Positions 54,744-63,982 of a DNA stretch of 64,000 nucleotides are shown one piece after another. How positions within the stretch are numbered: the first letter of the stretch is position 1; every line of letters begins with the position of its first letter. The DNA is from Bacillus sp. AFS059628 (GTDB lineage Bacteria; Bacillota; Bacilli; Bacillales; Bacillaceae_G). Location of the stretch: positions 36,475 to 100,474 of the forward strand of contig NZ_NVEC01000023.1 in assembly GCF_002571225.1 (NCBI RefSeq). The letters run 5' to 3'. The notes beneath the pieces are model-generated. The model saw nothing but the letters and a program-made list of their open reading frames with translations, was not told the DNA's origin and did no database searches. The translations under genes were made by a program, and so were the position numbers.

Positions 54744-54785
54744 AAACCTAAAAGTCCTCCTAATTGAAGGAGGACTTTTAGGTTT
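54744..54785. terminator. 18-bp stem hairpin
   Basis: AAACCTAAAAGTCCTCCT (54744-54761) pairs perfectly with 54768-54785. It lies about 70 bases after the stop of the minus-strand gene at 54854 and is probably its terminator, though the T-run is short. Confidence 0.65.
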
Positions 54786-54853
54786 GTTCAAATATTCAAT
54801 TATACTTTCTCTATTAGAAATAAACAAACGAGTACAAATCTTTTTATGTACAA

Positions 54854-55591
54854 TTAAACCGTTACTCTTTCAAAATAAAATACGCAATTCCACTGTTCAT
54901 CTGAAATTTTTTTCAAATCTGGAATTGACCAAGCTGCAATTCCTAAAGCTGTTAATATTCCTAGTGCTACTGTCCAAGGAGTCGGAGTTTCTATAGCAGC
55001 AAGTGCCATAGCAGCGGTTTCTCCACCCACTTTACCTATATAAGACATTTCCGCCTGATCTAAGCTAATGATACTATTACGAAAACCAGTAAGGTCTTTA
55101 CTATTTTTATCATTCTCAGTTACATTTTTCGCATTTCGTTCTGGTATTTGAATAACCCAAATGTTATTTGTATAAAAATAATATGCATATCCACCTAAAG
55201 TATTTGATTTAGATGAAATTAATTTTAAAGGCTGCATATATTGAACATCAGATTTCAATTTCCTCAAATTTTTTCGTCTCTCTAAATCAATTGTTTGATA
55301 TGAGGTCGTATTTTCTTTAATATTTTTTACCGTGATTTCAACTTGATTAGTTTTTTTATCTAATTTAGAGGTAGAAATTAGATTATCATCTGAGGATTGT
55401 ACTATACGTTCTTCTTCATTATCTTTTAATGTTTTTAATAAAATATTGTCGTTAGTTTTTGTATTATTAAATACACTGGAATTTTCACTTGATGAATCAA
55501 TCTTGGCAGCTAAAGATACCGTCGGTGTCATTGTAGCTAATAGACTTAATGAAGTAATCGAAGTAAGTACTTTTTTCGTAAATTTATTCAT
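54854..55591 (-). CDS. Secreted protein with C-terminal hydrophobic helix, bacteriocin-like
   Basis: A 245-residue precursor. The Sec signal (KKVLTSITSLSLLATMTPTVSLAAK) is followed by a long polar region and then GGYAYYFYTNNIWVIQIPERN. Near the C-terminus is KVGGETAAMALAAIETPTPWTVALGILTALGIAAWSI, two hydrophobic glycine/alanine-rich stretches, followed by a short tail with Trp and Cys. The form resembles large bacteriocin precursors of the geobacillin-26 type, but I can only suggest this. AAGGATGGGTGAG precedes the ATG. Confidence 0.58.
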   Translation of the reverse strand: MNKFTKKVLTSITSLSLLATMTPTVSLAAKIDSSSENSSVFNNTKTNDNILLKTLKDNEEERIVQSSDDNLISTSKLDKKTNQVEITVKNIKENTTSYQTIDLERRKNLRKLKSDVQYMQPLKLISSKSNTLGGYAYYFYTNNIWVIQIPERNAKNVTENDKNSKDLTGFRNSIISLDQAEMSYIGKVGGETAAMALAAIETPTPWTVALGILTALGIAAWSIPDLKKISDEQWNCVFYFERVTV

Positions 55592-55832
55592 TTAAACTCA
55601 CCCATCCTTTTTATCTGACTATTATAAAATACCAGAAAAATAAAAATATGACAATATTCATTTAATTTATTTCCAAAATTGTATTTTTATAACTCTTGTA
55701 AATGGTAGTTATATAATAAACTTATTTAAAATTTAGTATTGTTTTTTATTTATTTTAATATAAATCTTCTACATCATTTCTGAATTAATTCATTACCCTA
55801 TTAAGTTATATTTATCTGAAGTATGGTTACTT
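55592..55832. other. AT-rich intergenic stretch
   Basis: Nothing is recognised apart from the upstream region of the gene at 55591. Confidence 0.4.
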
Positions 55833-56366
55833 TTAATCTATTTGAATATTAGATACTGGCTTGGGAAGTGTTTTATTATCCCACATTTGAGCACCTTTCA
55901 TAATCCAAATTCTATCTTTTACTTCATCGAAATAACCTTTTGACCAATCCTTTACATATTCTGAACTCCATATTTTATTCATTTCTTCATGACTAAGTAA
56001 TTGTGTGGTAGTTAACCCTAAAGCCCTCCCTATATATCCAAAGTGCATATTGCCTAAGTCTTCACCTGTCATAGCACGATTATCAAAGATATATGTATTT
56101 TCACTACCATAAATTGATTTATAGTCCCATTCTCCGCCATCTAAATGTCGATTCACGAAAAAGCTATACGTTTTAGAAGGATATGATCCATATTTCTTAT
56201 CTACTTCACACTGATATGAAATCAGTAAAGCATTTCTTTTCAATGTGTAGGAAAAAGTTGTTGTAAGATCATTAGGTGGTACTGTTCCTGCTGCAAATAC
56301 AGAACTACTAAATCCGAAACAAGTAGCCATAATTAAAAGAAATAAAAAAGAAAACTTTTTATTCAT
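55833..56366 (-). CDS. Secreted polymorphic-toxin-type-44-like protein
   Basis: A 177-residue precursor. The signal peptide (KKFSFLFLLIMATCFGFSSSVFAAG) is cleaved near residue 26. The mature part contains FFVNRHLDGGEWDYKSIYGS and GEDLGNMHFGYIGRALGL, the GG-x-WDYK and GNxHFGxxG motifs of bacterial toxin type 44. That domain is a predicted peptidase-like effector known from polymorphic toxins. Here it stands free behind a Sec signal. ATG 56366 is preferred because a good AAAAGGGG lies upstream; the ATG at 56399 lacks one. No immunity gene is obvious, though the small membrane gene at 58905 could be considered. Confidence 0.72.
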   Translation of the reverse strand: MNKKFSFLFLLIMATCFGFSSSVFAAGTVPPNDLTTTFSYTLKRNALLISYQCEVDKKYGSYPSKTYSFFVNRHLDGGEWDYKSIYGSENTYIFDNRAMTGEDLGNMHFGYIGRALGLTTTQLLSHEEMNKIWSSEYVKDWSKGYFDEVKDRIWIMKGAQMWDNKTLPKPVSNIQID

Positions 56367-56548
56367 AAGTAAAACCCCTTTTGGTAAATTTTGAAACATT
56401 TAAATTGTACAACTTTTAACAAAAAAATGAAATAATAAAATTTAATATTATGAATTTTATATAAAAAACAAATTTTCTGTTTGTAATTCGCGATAAATGG
56501 AGTATCATTTTTATAGTTCTTATTATTTAAATTTAAAGGAGGATGTGT

Positions 56549-58873
56549 ATGTTTAAACATTTCGGCAGAAAGACTAGCATCAGTTTTGGGATATTTTTCT
56601 TAGTTTTATTATTTACGTTTAATGTAAAAGCAGAATCTTTAGAAGAGAATGCGATTCCACTTGAAAAAGCAACAGTACAAGCTCAGACGTATTTTAATTA
56701 TGTAACAAAAAATACTAAGTCCAATTGGAATGGCGGAGAATTAAAATTTGAAAGAGTTCTATATGATTATAAAGGAAAAATAACAGCATATTTATTTATA
56801 ATACATAAGGAACAGGTTGAATCAGGATTTTTAATTACTAGTGGAAATAAAAATATTTCAGGAATCTTGGAATCAGCCAGAGAGGGGAATAATCCCTATC
56901 ATGGGGTAGCGAAAGAAAACAGCATATATTTGGGACCGTTGACTCACTATAAAAAAACGGCAAACAATAGGGAATTTGTAGATATTCACACAAATCAAAT
57001 AGTAGAAGAATCAAAATTGGTATCATCTAATATTTTTGAAAACCCAAAAATTATTAATGATTTTAAGGAAAATAATGAAAAAAAAGATAAGAATAGTAGG
57101 GCACTTTCAGGACAGATGCCACAATATACTAAGAAGTACATCGAAGGAGTTCCAGATTTGACATGGACATACGGTTGTACTCCTACTGCAGTAGCTAATA
57201 TTGTGGGATACTGGGCTAAAAGTTATCCGCGTTTAGATGGATATAATGGAGATACGGTTGCGTATGGAATTAAATACGATAAGATTCTTGCCAATTTAGC
57301 AAAGTTTATGGAAACTACTCCTGAGGGGGCAACATATGCAACTAAAGGAATTGAAGGTTTGAAAAAATATTTTAACACAATAGGACAATATTCAGTAAAT
57401 ATTGAACAACACAGTACTTGGAACAAGGACCCACATCATACTTTTTTTGATATATACAAAGAGGAAATCAATGCTGAAAGACCTGTGTGGTTGAATACAA
57501 GCAAACATCCTATTTTTGGTGAACACTCTCTGGCTGGGGTAGGGTATGAAGAATTTTTTGATCCTACAGAACAGCAATGGTATCGTTCTGCAATAGTGCA
57601 TGATACTTGGGATAGTACCATTAAGGATTATTATCTTATATGGGCTCCACAAATTGATGAAGTTATCTCTATTAAACCAGGAACTGATTTAAACTCCGAA
57701 AATAGTAAAATATATACGGAAAAAGGAACTGCTATTCATTATAATTGGGGAGCAGGCGCTCCTGCTGGGCAACCCAAAGATAAATTTCAAGCTAAATTTG
57801 ATCAATCTCAATTTTTAAAATCCGGAGATTATTTTATGCAAACATTAGCAGACGATGGTGTTCGTGTAACCTTTGATAATAATAAAATCATAGATCGGTG
57901 GACCGATTCTGGTGGACAAATTGACAGGGCATTACTTACTAATGTAAAGTATGGCAACCATTCTTTGACTACTGATTTTTATGAGAACTCCGGAAATGCT
58001 GCTATTTATTCGGATATTGTTCCTTTTGATTCTTGGCTAGCATATTATTATCCAAATAAAAACTTAGAAGGCCTTCCTATTGATGCAAAAGTCCTTCCTC
58101 CAATGGGAGTAAACGGAATCCTTTTAGAGAATAATGGAGTTGGAGCACCAACTGCTAAAGTTCCAGTAGATGGATTCTCTGCACGTTACACCACTGTAAA
58201 GCGTTTACCTCCTGGAGAATATGTAATACGAGGTAGGGCAGATGATGGAATTCGTGTATTAATAGATGGGAAAGTTGTTCTAGATCGTTGGACAGCAAGT
58301 GCGTTTCGAGAGGATGCACGAGTCATAAAAATTGAAGATGGGACTGCCAGTTGGGCATTTGGAAATTCTAACGAAAAAAACATTCACCTTATTGAAGTAC
58401 AATACCTTGAAGAATCTAGTGTAAGTCATGTAGAATTTGATATTCAAGAATTTTGGGATTCTAGTTATTTCAAGCCTAAAGATGGATGGTTAGCAGCATT
58501 TTATAATAATAAAGAGTTGCAAGGCCCTGGAATTGTTAAAGGTGGACGGACTTCACTAAATAAAATTGATAAATTACAATTTAATTGGGGTAGCGAATCA
58601 CCTGATCCAGGTATACAAAAAGATAACTTTTCAGCATTATTTATGAAAGTTGAGGACTTTGAGCCTGGCATGTATGAATTTGAAGTGAAAGCAGATGATG
58701 GGGTAATTGTAACAGTTAATAACATTAACAAAATTATTGATTCATGGATTCCAAGCGCAGGGGAAGTCAGAAAAAAACAAGTTTATTTATCAGGCAATAC
58801 TAGAATTTTAGTAAAATATTTGGAATTAGAAGGTGATGCTAATATACAATTGAATTACAAAAAGATAGATTAA
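56549..58873 (+). CDS. Secreted C39/papain-like cysteine peptidase with three PA14-like modules
   Basis: A 774-residue secreted protein. After a signal peptide (ISFGIFFLVLLFTFNVKAE), residues about 40-150 resemble a peptidase pro-region (VESGFLITSGNKNISGILES). The catalytic part follows at about 190-370: YGCTPTAVANIVGYW (Cys), GEHSLAGVGYEEF (His) and AIVHDTWDST (Asp/Asn), as in C39-like peptidases. Then come three PA14-type units, each with an ADDGVRV-like motif (about residues 431, 564 and 706, in the forms ADDGVRVTFDNN, ADDGIRVLIDGK and ADDGVIVTVNN) that bind glycans or surfaces. AAAGGAGG leads ATG 56549. It diverges from the toxin-44-like gene; a membrane partner follows 31 bases later. 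Confidence 0.82.
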   Translation: MFKHFGRKTSISFGIFFLVLLFTFNVKAESLEENAIPLEKATVQAQTYFNYVTKNTKSNWNGGELKFERVLYDYKGKITAYLFIIHKEQVESGFLITSGNKNISGILESAREGNNPYHGVAKENSIYLGPLTHYKKTANNREFVDIHTNQIVEESKLVSSNIFENPKIINDFKENNEKKDKNSRALSGQMPQYTKKYIEGVPDLTWTYGCTPTAVANIVGYWAKSYPRLDGYNGDTVAYGIKYDKILANLAKFMETTPEGATYATKGIEGLKKYFNTIGQYSVNIEQHSTWNKDPHHTFFDIYKEEINAERPVWLNTSKHPIFGEHSLAGVGYEEFFDPTEQQWYRSAIVHDTWDSTIKDYYLIWAPQIDEVISIKPGTDLNSENSKIYTEKGTAIHYNWGAGAPAGQPKDKFQAKFDQSQFLKSGDYFMQTLADDGVRVTFDNNKIIDRWTDSGGQIDRALLTNVKYGNHSLTTDFYENSGNAAIYSDIVPFDSWLAYYYPNKNLEGLPIDAKVLPPMGVNGILLENNGVGAPTAKVPVDGFSARYTTVKRLPPGEYVIRGRADDGIRVLIDGKVVLDRWTASAFREDARVIKIEDGTASWAFGNSNEKNIHLIEVQYLEESSVSHVEFDIQEFWDSSYFKPKDGWLAAFYNNKELQGPGIVKGGRTSLNKIDKLQFNWGSESPDPGIQKDNFSALFMKVEDFEPGMYEFEVKADDGVIVTVNNINKIIDSWIPSAGEVRKKQVYLSGNTRILVKYLELEGDANIQLNYKKID

Positions 58874-58904
58874 ATACTAATCATTAATTTTTGGGAGTAT
58901 CGAT

Positions 58905-59369
58905 ATGAAGAGCAAACTGATTATTATATTGTGTTTAATAGGAATTTTAACGCCAATTACAAAAACTGTAGCTAGTGAAGAAATTATTTTAAAAAAAGAA
59001 GTGGGTGAATATAATTATAGCGTTAAAAAGAAAGATAATAACTATGTATGGGACATAAGTTATAAAAATTCAAATTCAACACTAAAAGAAACTGACGAAA
59101 ATAGATTATACTTAGAGAGATTTCGTGATAGTCTAAATAAATTAGACCAACAAAAACTTAAATTATGTGCATCAATTATTTACACAATTCTATTACTATT
59201 ATTTTCGATAATAATCCTGGTATGGAAAAGATTGGAAACACCTAAATGGTTCTTACTACTTATCTCTATATTGTTAATAATTTCTATATATTCTGTGTTA
59301 CAGACAACAAGCGATTTATACGTAATCCAGGAGGATATAGATTTTATTTACCAACGACTAATTCAATAA
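58905..59369 (+). CDS. Membrane protein with N-terminal signal and two helices
   Basis: A 154-residue protein: signal peptide (LIIILCLIGILTPITKTVAS), about 65 extracellular polar residues (EYNYSVKKKDNNYVWDISYKN), then helices ASIIYTILLLLFSIIILVW and WFLLLISILLIISIYSVL and a short end. GGGAG precedes the ATG. It follows the C39-PA14 peptidase gene by 31 bases and shares its terminator, so it is probably a partner: membrane anchor, chaperone or immunity protein. No family is recognised. Confidence 0.58.
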   Translation: MKSKLIIILCLIGILTPITKTVASEEIILKKEVGEYNYSVKKKDNNYVWDISYKNSNSTLKETDENRLYLERFRDSLNKLDQQKLKLCASIIYTILLLLFSIIILVWKRLETPKWFLLLISILLIISIYSVLQTTSDLYVIQEDIDFIYQRLIQ

Positions 59370-59426
59370 AAATCATTCAACAATAGAAGAAATCTATTTA
59401 CAAATTCTTATTTAGTGTAATATAAA

Positions 59427-59463
59427 AAAGAATCCATTTTGAAAAAATCTAAATGGATTCTTT
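59427..59463. terminator. Terminator of the peptidase operon
   Basis: AAAGAATCCATTT (59427-59439) pairs perfectly with 59451-59463 and is followed by AATTT; the TTT inside the arm serves as the run. Confidence 0.75.
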
Positions 59464-59519
59464 AATTTGGGTAAATGGAGAGATGGGCGTATAGCATTAT
59501 TTAGGATTCCGTTGTCATG

Positions 59520-59720
59520 AACTTGAATCCACTTTCTTTTCTAAAAAGTACCCATTTTCATGTTTTTCTACATTTACAGATGTGTACAAAGACATGAAAG
59601 TAGGAACTAATCTTATAGTGTAAAATACTGAATTATTAACAGATACAGTTCATTTGGTACCCATTATTTTGTCCTCATATCATGACAAGAAAATGGGTAC
59701 TTTTTTAAATTAAGACACCA
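59520..59720. repeat. Repeats like the ends of an IS21-type element
   Basis: CTAAAAAGTACCCATTTTCA (59541-59560) recurs as CTAAAAAGTATCCACTTTCA at 63749-63768, and inverted forms (AAATGGGTACTTTTTT near 59690, AAGTGGATACTTTGT near 59719) follow. Multiple copies of such 20-base units at element ends are typical of IS21-family transposons (IS232 in this species group). The assignment is tentative, and no transposase remains. Confidence 0.45.
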
Positions 59721-59866
59721 AAGTGGATACTTTGTAAAAATAGCAAATACTAAATAGATGTGAAGTTAAAATCCAGTTCTATATTAGTAACAAAAATATT
59801 CATGAAGGATTTACTTTCTTATCTCATTAGCAGGACATGAGAGTCTAAACTTCTTTTAATTTTTTC

Positions 59867-59886
59867 CATTCTTATGTTGATGGGTA
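59867..59886 (+). repeat. IS231-type right end, decayed
   Basis: TTCTTATGTTGATGGGTATA differs from the perfect right end at 26928 in three positions. No left partner is assigned. Confidence 0.55.
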
Positions 59887-59917
59887 TAGGAAAGGATTCC
59901 ACAAACACCAAACAAGC

Positions 59918-59970
59918 TTGACAACAATAGATTACAAGTGTAATATTCAGTTACAGATTACAAATGTAAT
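59918..59970 (+). promoter_or_regulatory. Promoter with two BlaI operators
   Basis: TTGACA (59918-59923), 17-bp spacer, TAATAT (59941-59946). Two dyads ATTACAAGTGTAAT (59931-59944) and ATTACAAATGTAAT (59957-59970), 26 bp apart, match the TACA/TGTA boxes bound by BlaI/MecI repressors. The first overlaps the -10, the second lies downstream of it. Confidence 0.85.
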
Positions 59971-59992
59971 ATGAGGGGTGTAATTATAAACA

Positions 59993-60394
59993 ATGAATGA
60001 ATTACCAAAAATTTCAGAAGCTGAGTTAGAAGTTATGAAAGTATTATGGTCAAAATCTCCACAAACGGCAAATGAGGTGATTGAAGCGTTAGAGGTGAAA
60101 ATGGATTGGAAACCCAAAACGGTTCGAACGCTGATTAATCGATTAGTTCACAAAGAAGCAGTAGCTTACCATCAAGATAAAGGGCGTTTGTACTCTTATT
60201 ATCCTTTAGTATCGCAAGATAGTTATTTACAAGTAGAAACGAAATCTTTACTTAAACGTTTCTATGGTGCAGCATTTAAACCTTTACTTGTAAATTTCTT
60301 AAAAGAAGAAAAGCTGTCTTCAGAAGATATTAACGAACTTAAACGTATTCTGGATGAGAAAACTGAGGAAAATCAGAGGAAGGATAGATTATAG
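59993..60394 (+). CDS. blaI: BlaI/MecI family repressor
   Basis: A 133-residue winged-helix repressor: KISEAELEVMKVLWSKSPQTANEVIEALEVKMDWKPKTVRTLINRLVHKEAVAYHQDKGRLYSYYPLV is the standard BlaI DNA-binding domain, followed by the dimer and cleavage region. GAGGGGTG precedes the ATG. It binds the dyads directly upstream and so controls itself and the M56 gene, which starts on the last base of its stop codon. In known systems the partner's peptidase leads to its inactivation. Confidence 0.9.
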   Translation: MNELPKISEAELEVMKVLWSKSPQTANEVIEALEVKMDWKPKTVRTLINRLVHKEAVAYHQDKGRLYSYYPLVSQDSYLQVETKSLLKRFYGAAFKPLLVNFLKEEKLSSEDINELKRILDEKTEENQRKDRL

Positions 60395-62316
60395 TGATAG
60401 AAAAATTTATAAATATCTATCTACCTGCTTTTTTTGATTGGACGATTGAGACCACTATTATGGCTAGTATATTAGTGGGCCTAATCTTATGTATTAAGGT
60501 CTTGTTTAGAAATAAGTTAACTCCACGTTGGCAATATATGCTATGGATCATATTAATTATAAGACTTGTATTACCTTGGTCGCCAGATAGTTCCTATAGT
60601 ATCTATTCTGTTCTTACTTACAAGAATGATGATGCATTCATTTCTAGGGGAAATCCTGTAGCTAAGTTTCTTACAAAAGAGAGTACGCAAGAATTAAAAG
60701 GTATAGACAATACAAAGGTTCACACAAAAGAAGATACTTATACCTCAAGTTCAACAAAAACTGTTCAGGCAAACAAGACACAAGCAGGTATTAATGAAAA
60801 GCAGGAAGATGAGACAATTGCATTCTATACAATCTGTATGTATATTTGGCTTACTGGCGTTATCCTCCTAAGTGTTGCTACTTTTATAATGAACAGGCGT
60901 TTATTACTTTACATAAAAAAACAACCTGTTATTACAGACGAGAAGATTGTCCAGATTTTTGAAAAGTGTAAACAATCTATGTCTATTCAACGGAATATCC
61001 CTCTATTTGTATCTGGAAAGGTTTCCAGTCCAACAGTGTTTGGATTTATTCGTCCCAAGTTGCTATTGTCAACTGTACATATGAAAATATTAGATGAGCA
61101 ACAGTTACGATATATTTTTCATCATGAATTAGCTCACATCAAGAGAAGAGATGTTGGTGTGAACTGGCTTATGCATGGCTTACTCATTTTAAATTGGTTT
61201 AATCCAATTCTATGGTATGCCTACTCATGTATGCGGGAAGATCAAGAACTAGCATGCGATGCATTAGCTCTTACATGTATAGATGCAGAGGAACAAATTG
61301 CGTATGGACATACTATTATTAGTCTATTGGAACACTACTCAAGTTATTATCAAGTACCAAGTATGGCAAATTTTAGTAAAAACAAGAGAGCGTTAAAAAG
61401 GAGAATTCTAATGATTAAAAAATTCCAAAAAAAATCATATCGTTGGTCTGCGATAGGGGCTGTGGCAATTATTGTCGTTTCATCTGTATCCTTATTAAAC
61501 GCCCGTGCTGATAAGCCGACTAGCCCTGAGAAACAACAAATAGAAGTGAAAAATAATATAAAGGAATTAAAAACACAATCCGATATTCCTATACAGCAAA
61601 TTGTAGAAAAAATGATTGGTACAAAAGAACAGGCAGATGCAGAATTTTTTGTTTCAGAGGGAGAGTATAATACTTTACTTAAAGAAGTTGGTTTGGCACG
61701 AAATCTGTTTACAAAAGAAGAATTTGAACGATTTATTGATTTAGAAACAGAAGCATATACTTTGGGTAAAAAAGTAAAGTTAGTAGGAAGTCCTGAAAAG
61801 TTAGATTCAGAAGAACAAAAAAAATATCAGAAAAACAGTGAAGAAATTGGACCATTTAGACAGAAAATCACTTCGGAATTTAGATTAACTAAAAAGGAAG
61901 CACAGAAATATGTTGATTTTCCAATTAAGACCCCAAGTTATGTGGTAAAAGGGTTTAAATTAACTGGAGAAGGTGTTACAACACCGAAGACTACTGGAAA
62001 AATGAATCCCGATTTTATTTATGAATATCAAAATGAAAGTAAAGATAATGTATATATTGTGCACCAATCTGCAGTTACTGCTGCGGGAATAGAATTCTCG
62101 AATAAAAAAGCGGATTATAATGAAAAGGTAACAAATTATGAATTAGAAGGTACAAAAATAACCTTAGTTGAAAGTCTTGATACAGAGGAAACCTATAAAG
62201 TAATGCAAATGATTGTTCCTGCAAAAGGAAAGAATAGCGCTTATCAAGTCATAATTCTTGCAGGTGATTTAAGTAAAGAAGAAACAGAGAAAATTATGCT
62301 GTCCTTTCTAAAATAA
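60394..62316 (+). CDS. BlaR1-like M56 membrane peptidase with DUF4367-like sensor end
   Basis: A 640-residue protein starting at GTG 60394. Helices flank the cytosolic M56 zinc peptidase domain with FHHELAHIKRRDVGVNWL (HExxH) and CMREDQELACDALAL. A further helix (AIGAVAIIVVSSVSLLNA) leads to about 265 extracellular residues. These do not contain the SxxK penicillin-binding motifs of BlaR1/MecR1. Instead the end (SEFRLTKKEAQKYVDFPIKTPSYVVKGFKL, and VYIVHQSAVTAAG) resembles DUF4367-type domains. The signal sensed is therefore probably not a beta-lactam but another envelope cue. No beta-lactamase gene is next to it. Confidence 0.85.
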   Translation: MIEKFINIYLPAFFDWTIETTIMASILVGLILCIKVLFRNKLTPRWQYMLWIILIIRLVLPWSPDSSYSIYSVLTYKNDDAFISRGNPVAKFLTKESTQELKGIDNTKVHTKEDTYTSSSTKTVQANKTQAGINEKQEDETIAFYTICMYIWLTGVILLSVATFIMNRRLLLYIKKQPVITDEKIVQIFEKCKQSMSIQRNIPLFVSGKVSSPTVFGFIRPKLLLSTVHMKILDEQQLRYIFHHELAHIKRRDVGVNWLMHGLLILNWFNPILWYAYSCMREDQELACDALALTCIDAEEQIAYGHTIISLLEHYSSYYQVPSMANFSKNKRALKRRILMIKKFQKKSYRWSAIGAVAIIVVSSVSLLNARADKPTSPEKQQIEVKNNIKELKTQSDIPIQQIVEKMIGTKEQADAEFFVSEGEYNTLLKEVGLARNLFTKEEFERFIDLETEAYTLGKKVKLVGSPEKLDSEEQKKYQKNSEEIGPFRQKITSEFRLTKKEAQKYVDFPIKTPSYVVKGFKLTGEGVTTPKTTGKMNPDFIYEYQNESKDNVYIVHQSAVTAAGIEFSNKKADYNEKVTNYELEGTKITLVESLDTEETYKVMQMIVPAKGKNSAYQVIILAGDLSKEETEKIMLSFLK

Positions 62317-62357
62317 AAATAGAGTCTCAGGATCCCGTTCTTGAGGCTATATTTTTT
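62315..62357 (+). terminator. Terminator of the blaI-M56 operon
   Basis: ATAG.GTCTCA pairs with TGAGGCTAT across a short loop, and TTTTTT follows. Confidence 0.65.
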
Positions 62358-62857
62358 AGCTTAAACGAAACCTATAAGTGGGAAGAGAAATTAGTATAGT
62401 CTATATAATAAAAAAGTAAAATGATATTTAGTTTTGCTAGCTTGATTGAGGTGGATAAAAAATAACAATTTAAAACATAAATTGAATCTAGGTAGGTATA
62501 TTGTATGGAGAACAGGAGGGAGTATAATTCAAAAAGAAGTAATGGAAGAATACTAGCAAATGGTGATGTATTTTACCGCTATCACCTGGATCTCAAGTAA
62601 AACCTCATCATTTAGATATAGTTTTACTTGAGATGAAGCGGTTTGAGGTAGCAGATTCATATTAAAGCCAATTCCAGTGATCCATCTAAATTAGGAGAGA
62701 ATAACTCATACTGTCAACTGATGCGAAAACGTGGAAAAAGAATCTACTTAGAAGTAAAGAGATTACTGTTATTGAATATACAACAGACTATAGTAAAGCG
62801 GTAGAAAAAGAAGAATACAAGCTAATAATGTATTCTTAAGTTTTTAAAGGACGTGAA
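62358..62857. other. Spacer with gene remnants and a 13-bp inverted repeat
   Basis: A perfect inverted repeat TCTCAAGTAAAAC / GTTTTACTTGAGA lies at 62591-62603 and 62621-62633. From about 62705 a frame reads [38 protein letters not shown], the tail of an unknown protein without a start. No intact gene is seen. Confidence 0.45.
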
Positions 62858-63370
62858 ATGAATATGAAACCAGTTTTAAAATATATAATTATTTCCCTTG
62901 TTTTTTCAATATTAGGGGTGTGTTGGGCGCTGTTTGACATCTTTATGTTAGATGCAGACTGGCTATTGATTTGGATAGGTGTATTAATGGCATATCTATC
63001 GTTGTATATCGTGATAGGTCTATATAGTAGAAAATCGTACGACTCAAAATTAGCTAAAGTGCTTCTAAAAACAATAATTACAACCTTTAGTTTTGGAGCA
63101 TTAGGATTATCATTCGGAGTTGTACACATGATATTAGGACCATTGAGCCTTACTTTAATGACATGGTATTGGTTTATAATGCTATTTTTATATTTAATAC
63201 CCATAATATTATTAGTGATTTTAGTATTGGTAAATTGTAAAAATCATAATTTCCCTGGGGTATATAGTATACTTATACTTGTAAATATACTTCTTACGTT
63301 ATGGCCGTTATTATGGCCGTTATTTATTACTTTTATGGGTTCTGGTATGAATGCAAGTGCAGGATGGTAG
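62858..63370 (+). CDS. Five-helix membrane protein, unknown function
   Basis: A 170-residue hydrophobic protein: segments ILGVCWALFDIFML, LLIWIGVLMAYLSLYIVIGLY, TTFSFGALGLSFGVVHMILG, WFIMLFLYLIPIILLVILVLV and YSILILVNILLTLWPLLWPLFITFMG. AAAGGA lies before ATG 62858. I do not recognise a family. The N-terminus has no cleavable signal. Confidence 0.58.
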   Translation: MNMKPVLKYIIISLVFSILGVCWALFDIFMLDADWLLIWIGVLMAYLSLYIVIGLYSRKSYDSKLAKVLLKTIITTFSFGALGLSFGVVHMILGPLSLTLMTWYWFIMLFLYLIPIILLVILVLVNCKNHNFPGVYSILILVNILLTLWPLLWPLFITFMGSGMNASAGW

Positions 63371-63982
63371 CAGCTCCACAGATTATAAAAGGGTTAAAAG
63401 AAAAAGGTTATGAACTTGAAGCTTATAACCAGAATAATCATTTTCCAATAAACTTCTGGCATGATAACCGAATATAAAAAATTATTTATTAGTTAAATGA
63501 ATGGACTAAGAAATTAATGCAGGGTTTAAATATTTGTAAGAGCGTGTTTAGCAAAACATATAACAACACACTATTTTAACTGGCTATTTTTTATTATATA
63601 AATTTAAAAAATAGTATTGATTAAATGAAAAAGAGAGTTTTGCTCTCTTTTTTTGCATTTCAGCAAAACTTAATTAAATGTGAACTGAAAATTCATTTGG
63701 AATTTATATTAGTAGCGAAAGATATTCAAGAAGTATCTACTTTCGTGTCTAAAAAGTATCCACTTTCATGTCTTTCTACAGAGGGGGAGAGAGGATGAAC
63801 TAAAAAATCTAAACTGTTCGTTAAATTCTCATTTAACGAACACTTGAATGTTGAAATTCTATCTCTACTAGGGGTAGCATCAAATTGCTATTAAGTTAAA
63901 ATTTATAAACCCAAAAAAAGCGTAGAAATATTTATTTTCCACGCTTCTTATTATTAATAAATATTTACTGTTGGGGTACCAC
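63371..63982. other. Remnants, terminators and a repeat near the window end
   Basis: At 63370-63477 a startless frame reads IIKGLKEKGYELEAYNQNN then HFPINFWHDNR, an unknown C-terminus. A terminator AAAAAGAGAG / CTCTCTTTTT lies at 63628-63654. An IS21-like repeat copy is at 63735-63785. A hairpin AAGCGT..GAAA / TTTC..ACGCTT is at 63918-63946. Confidence 0.5.
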
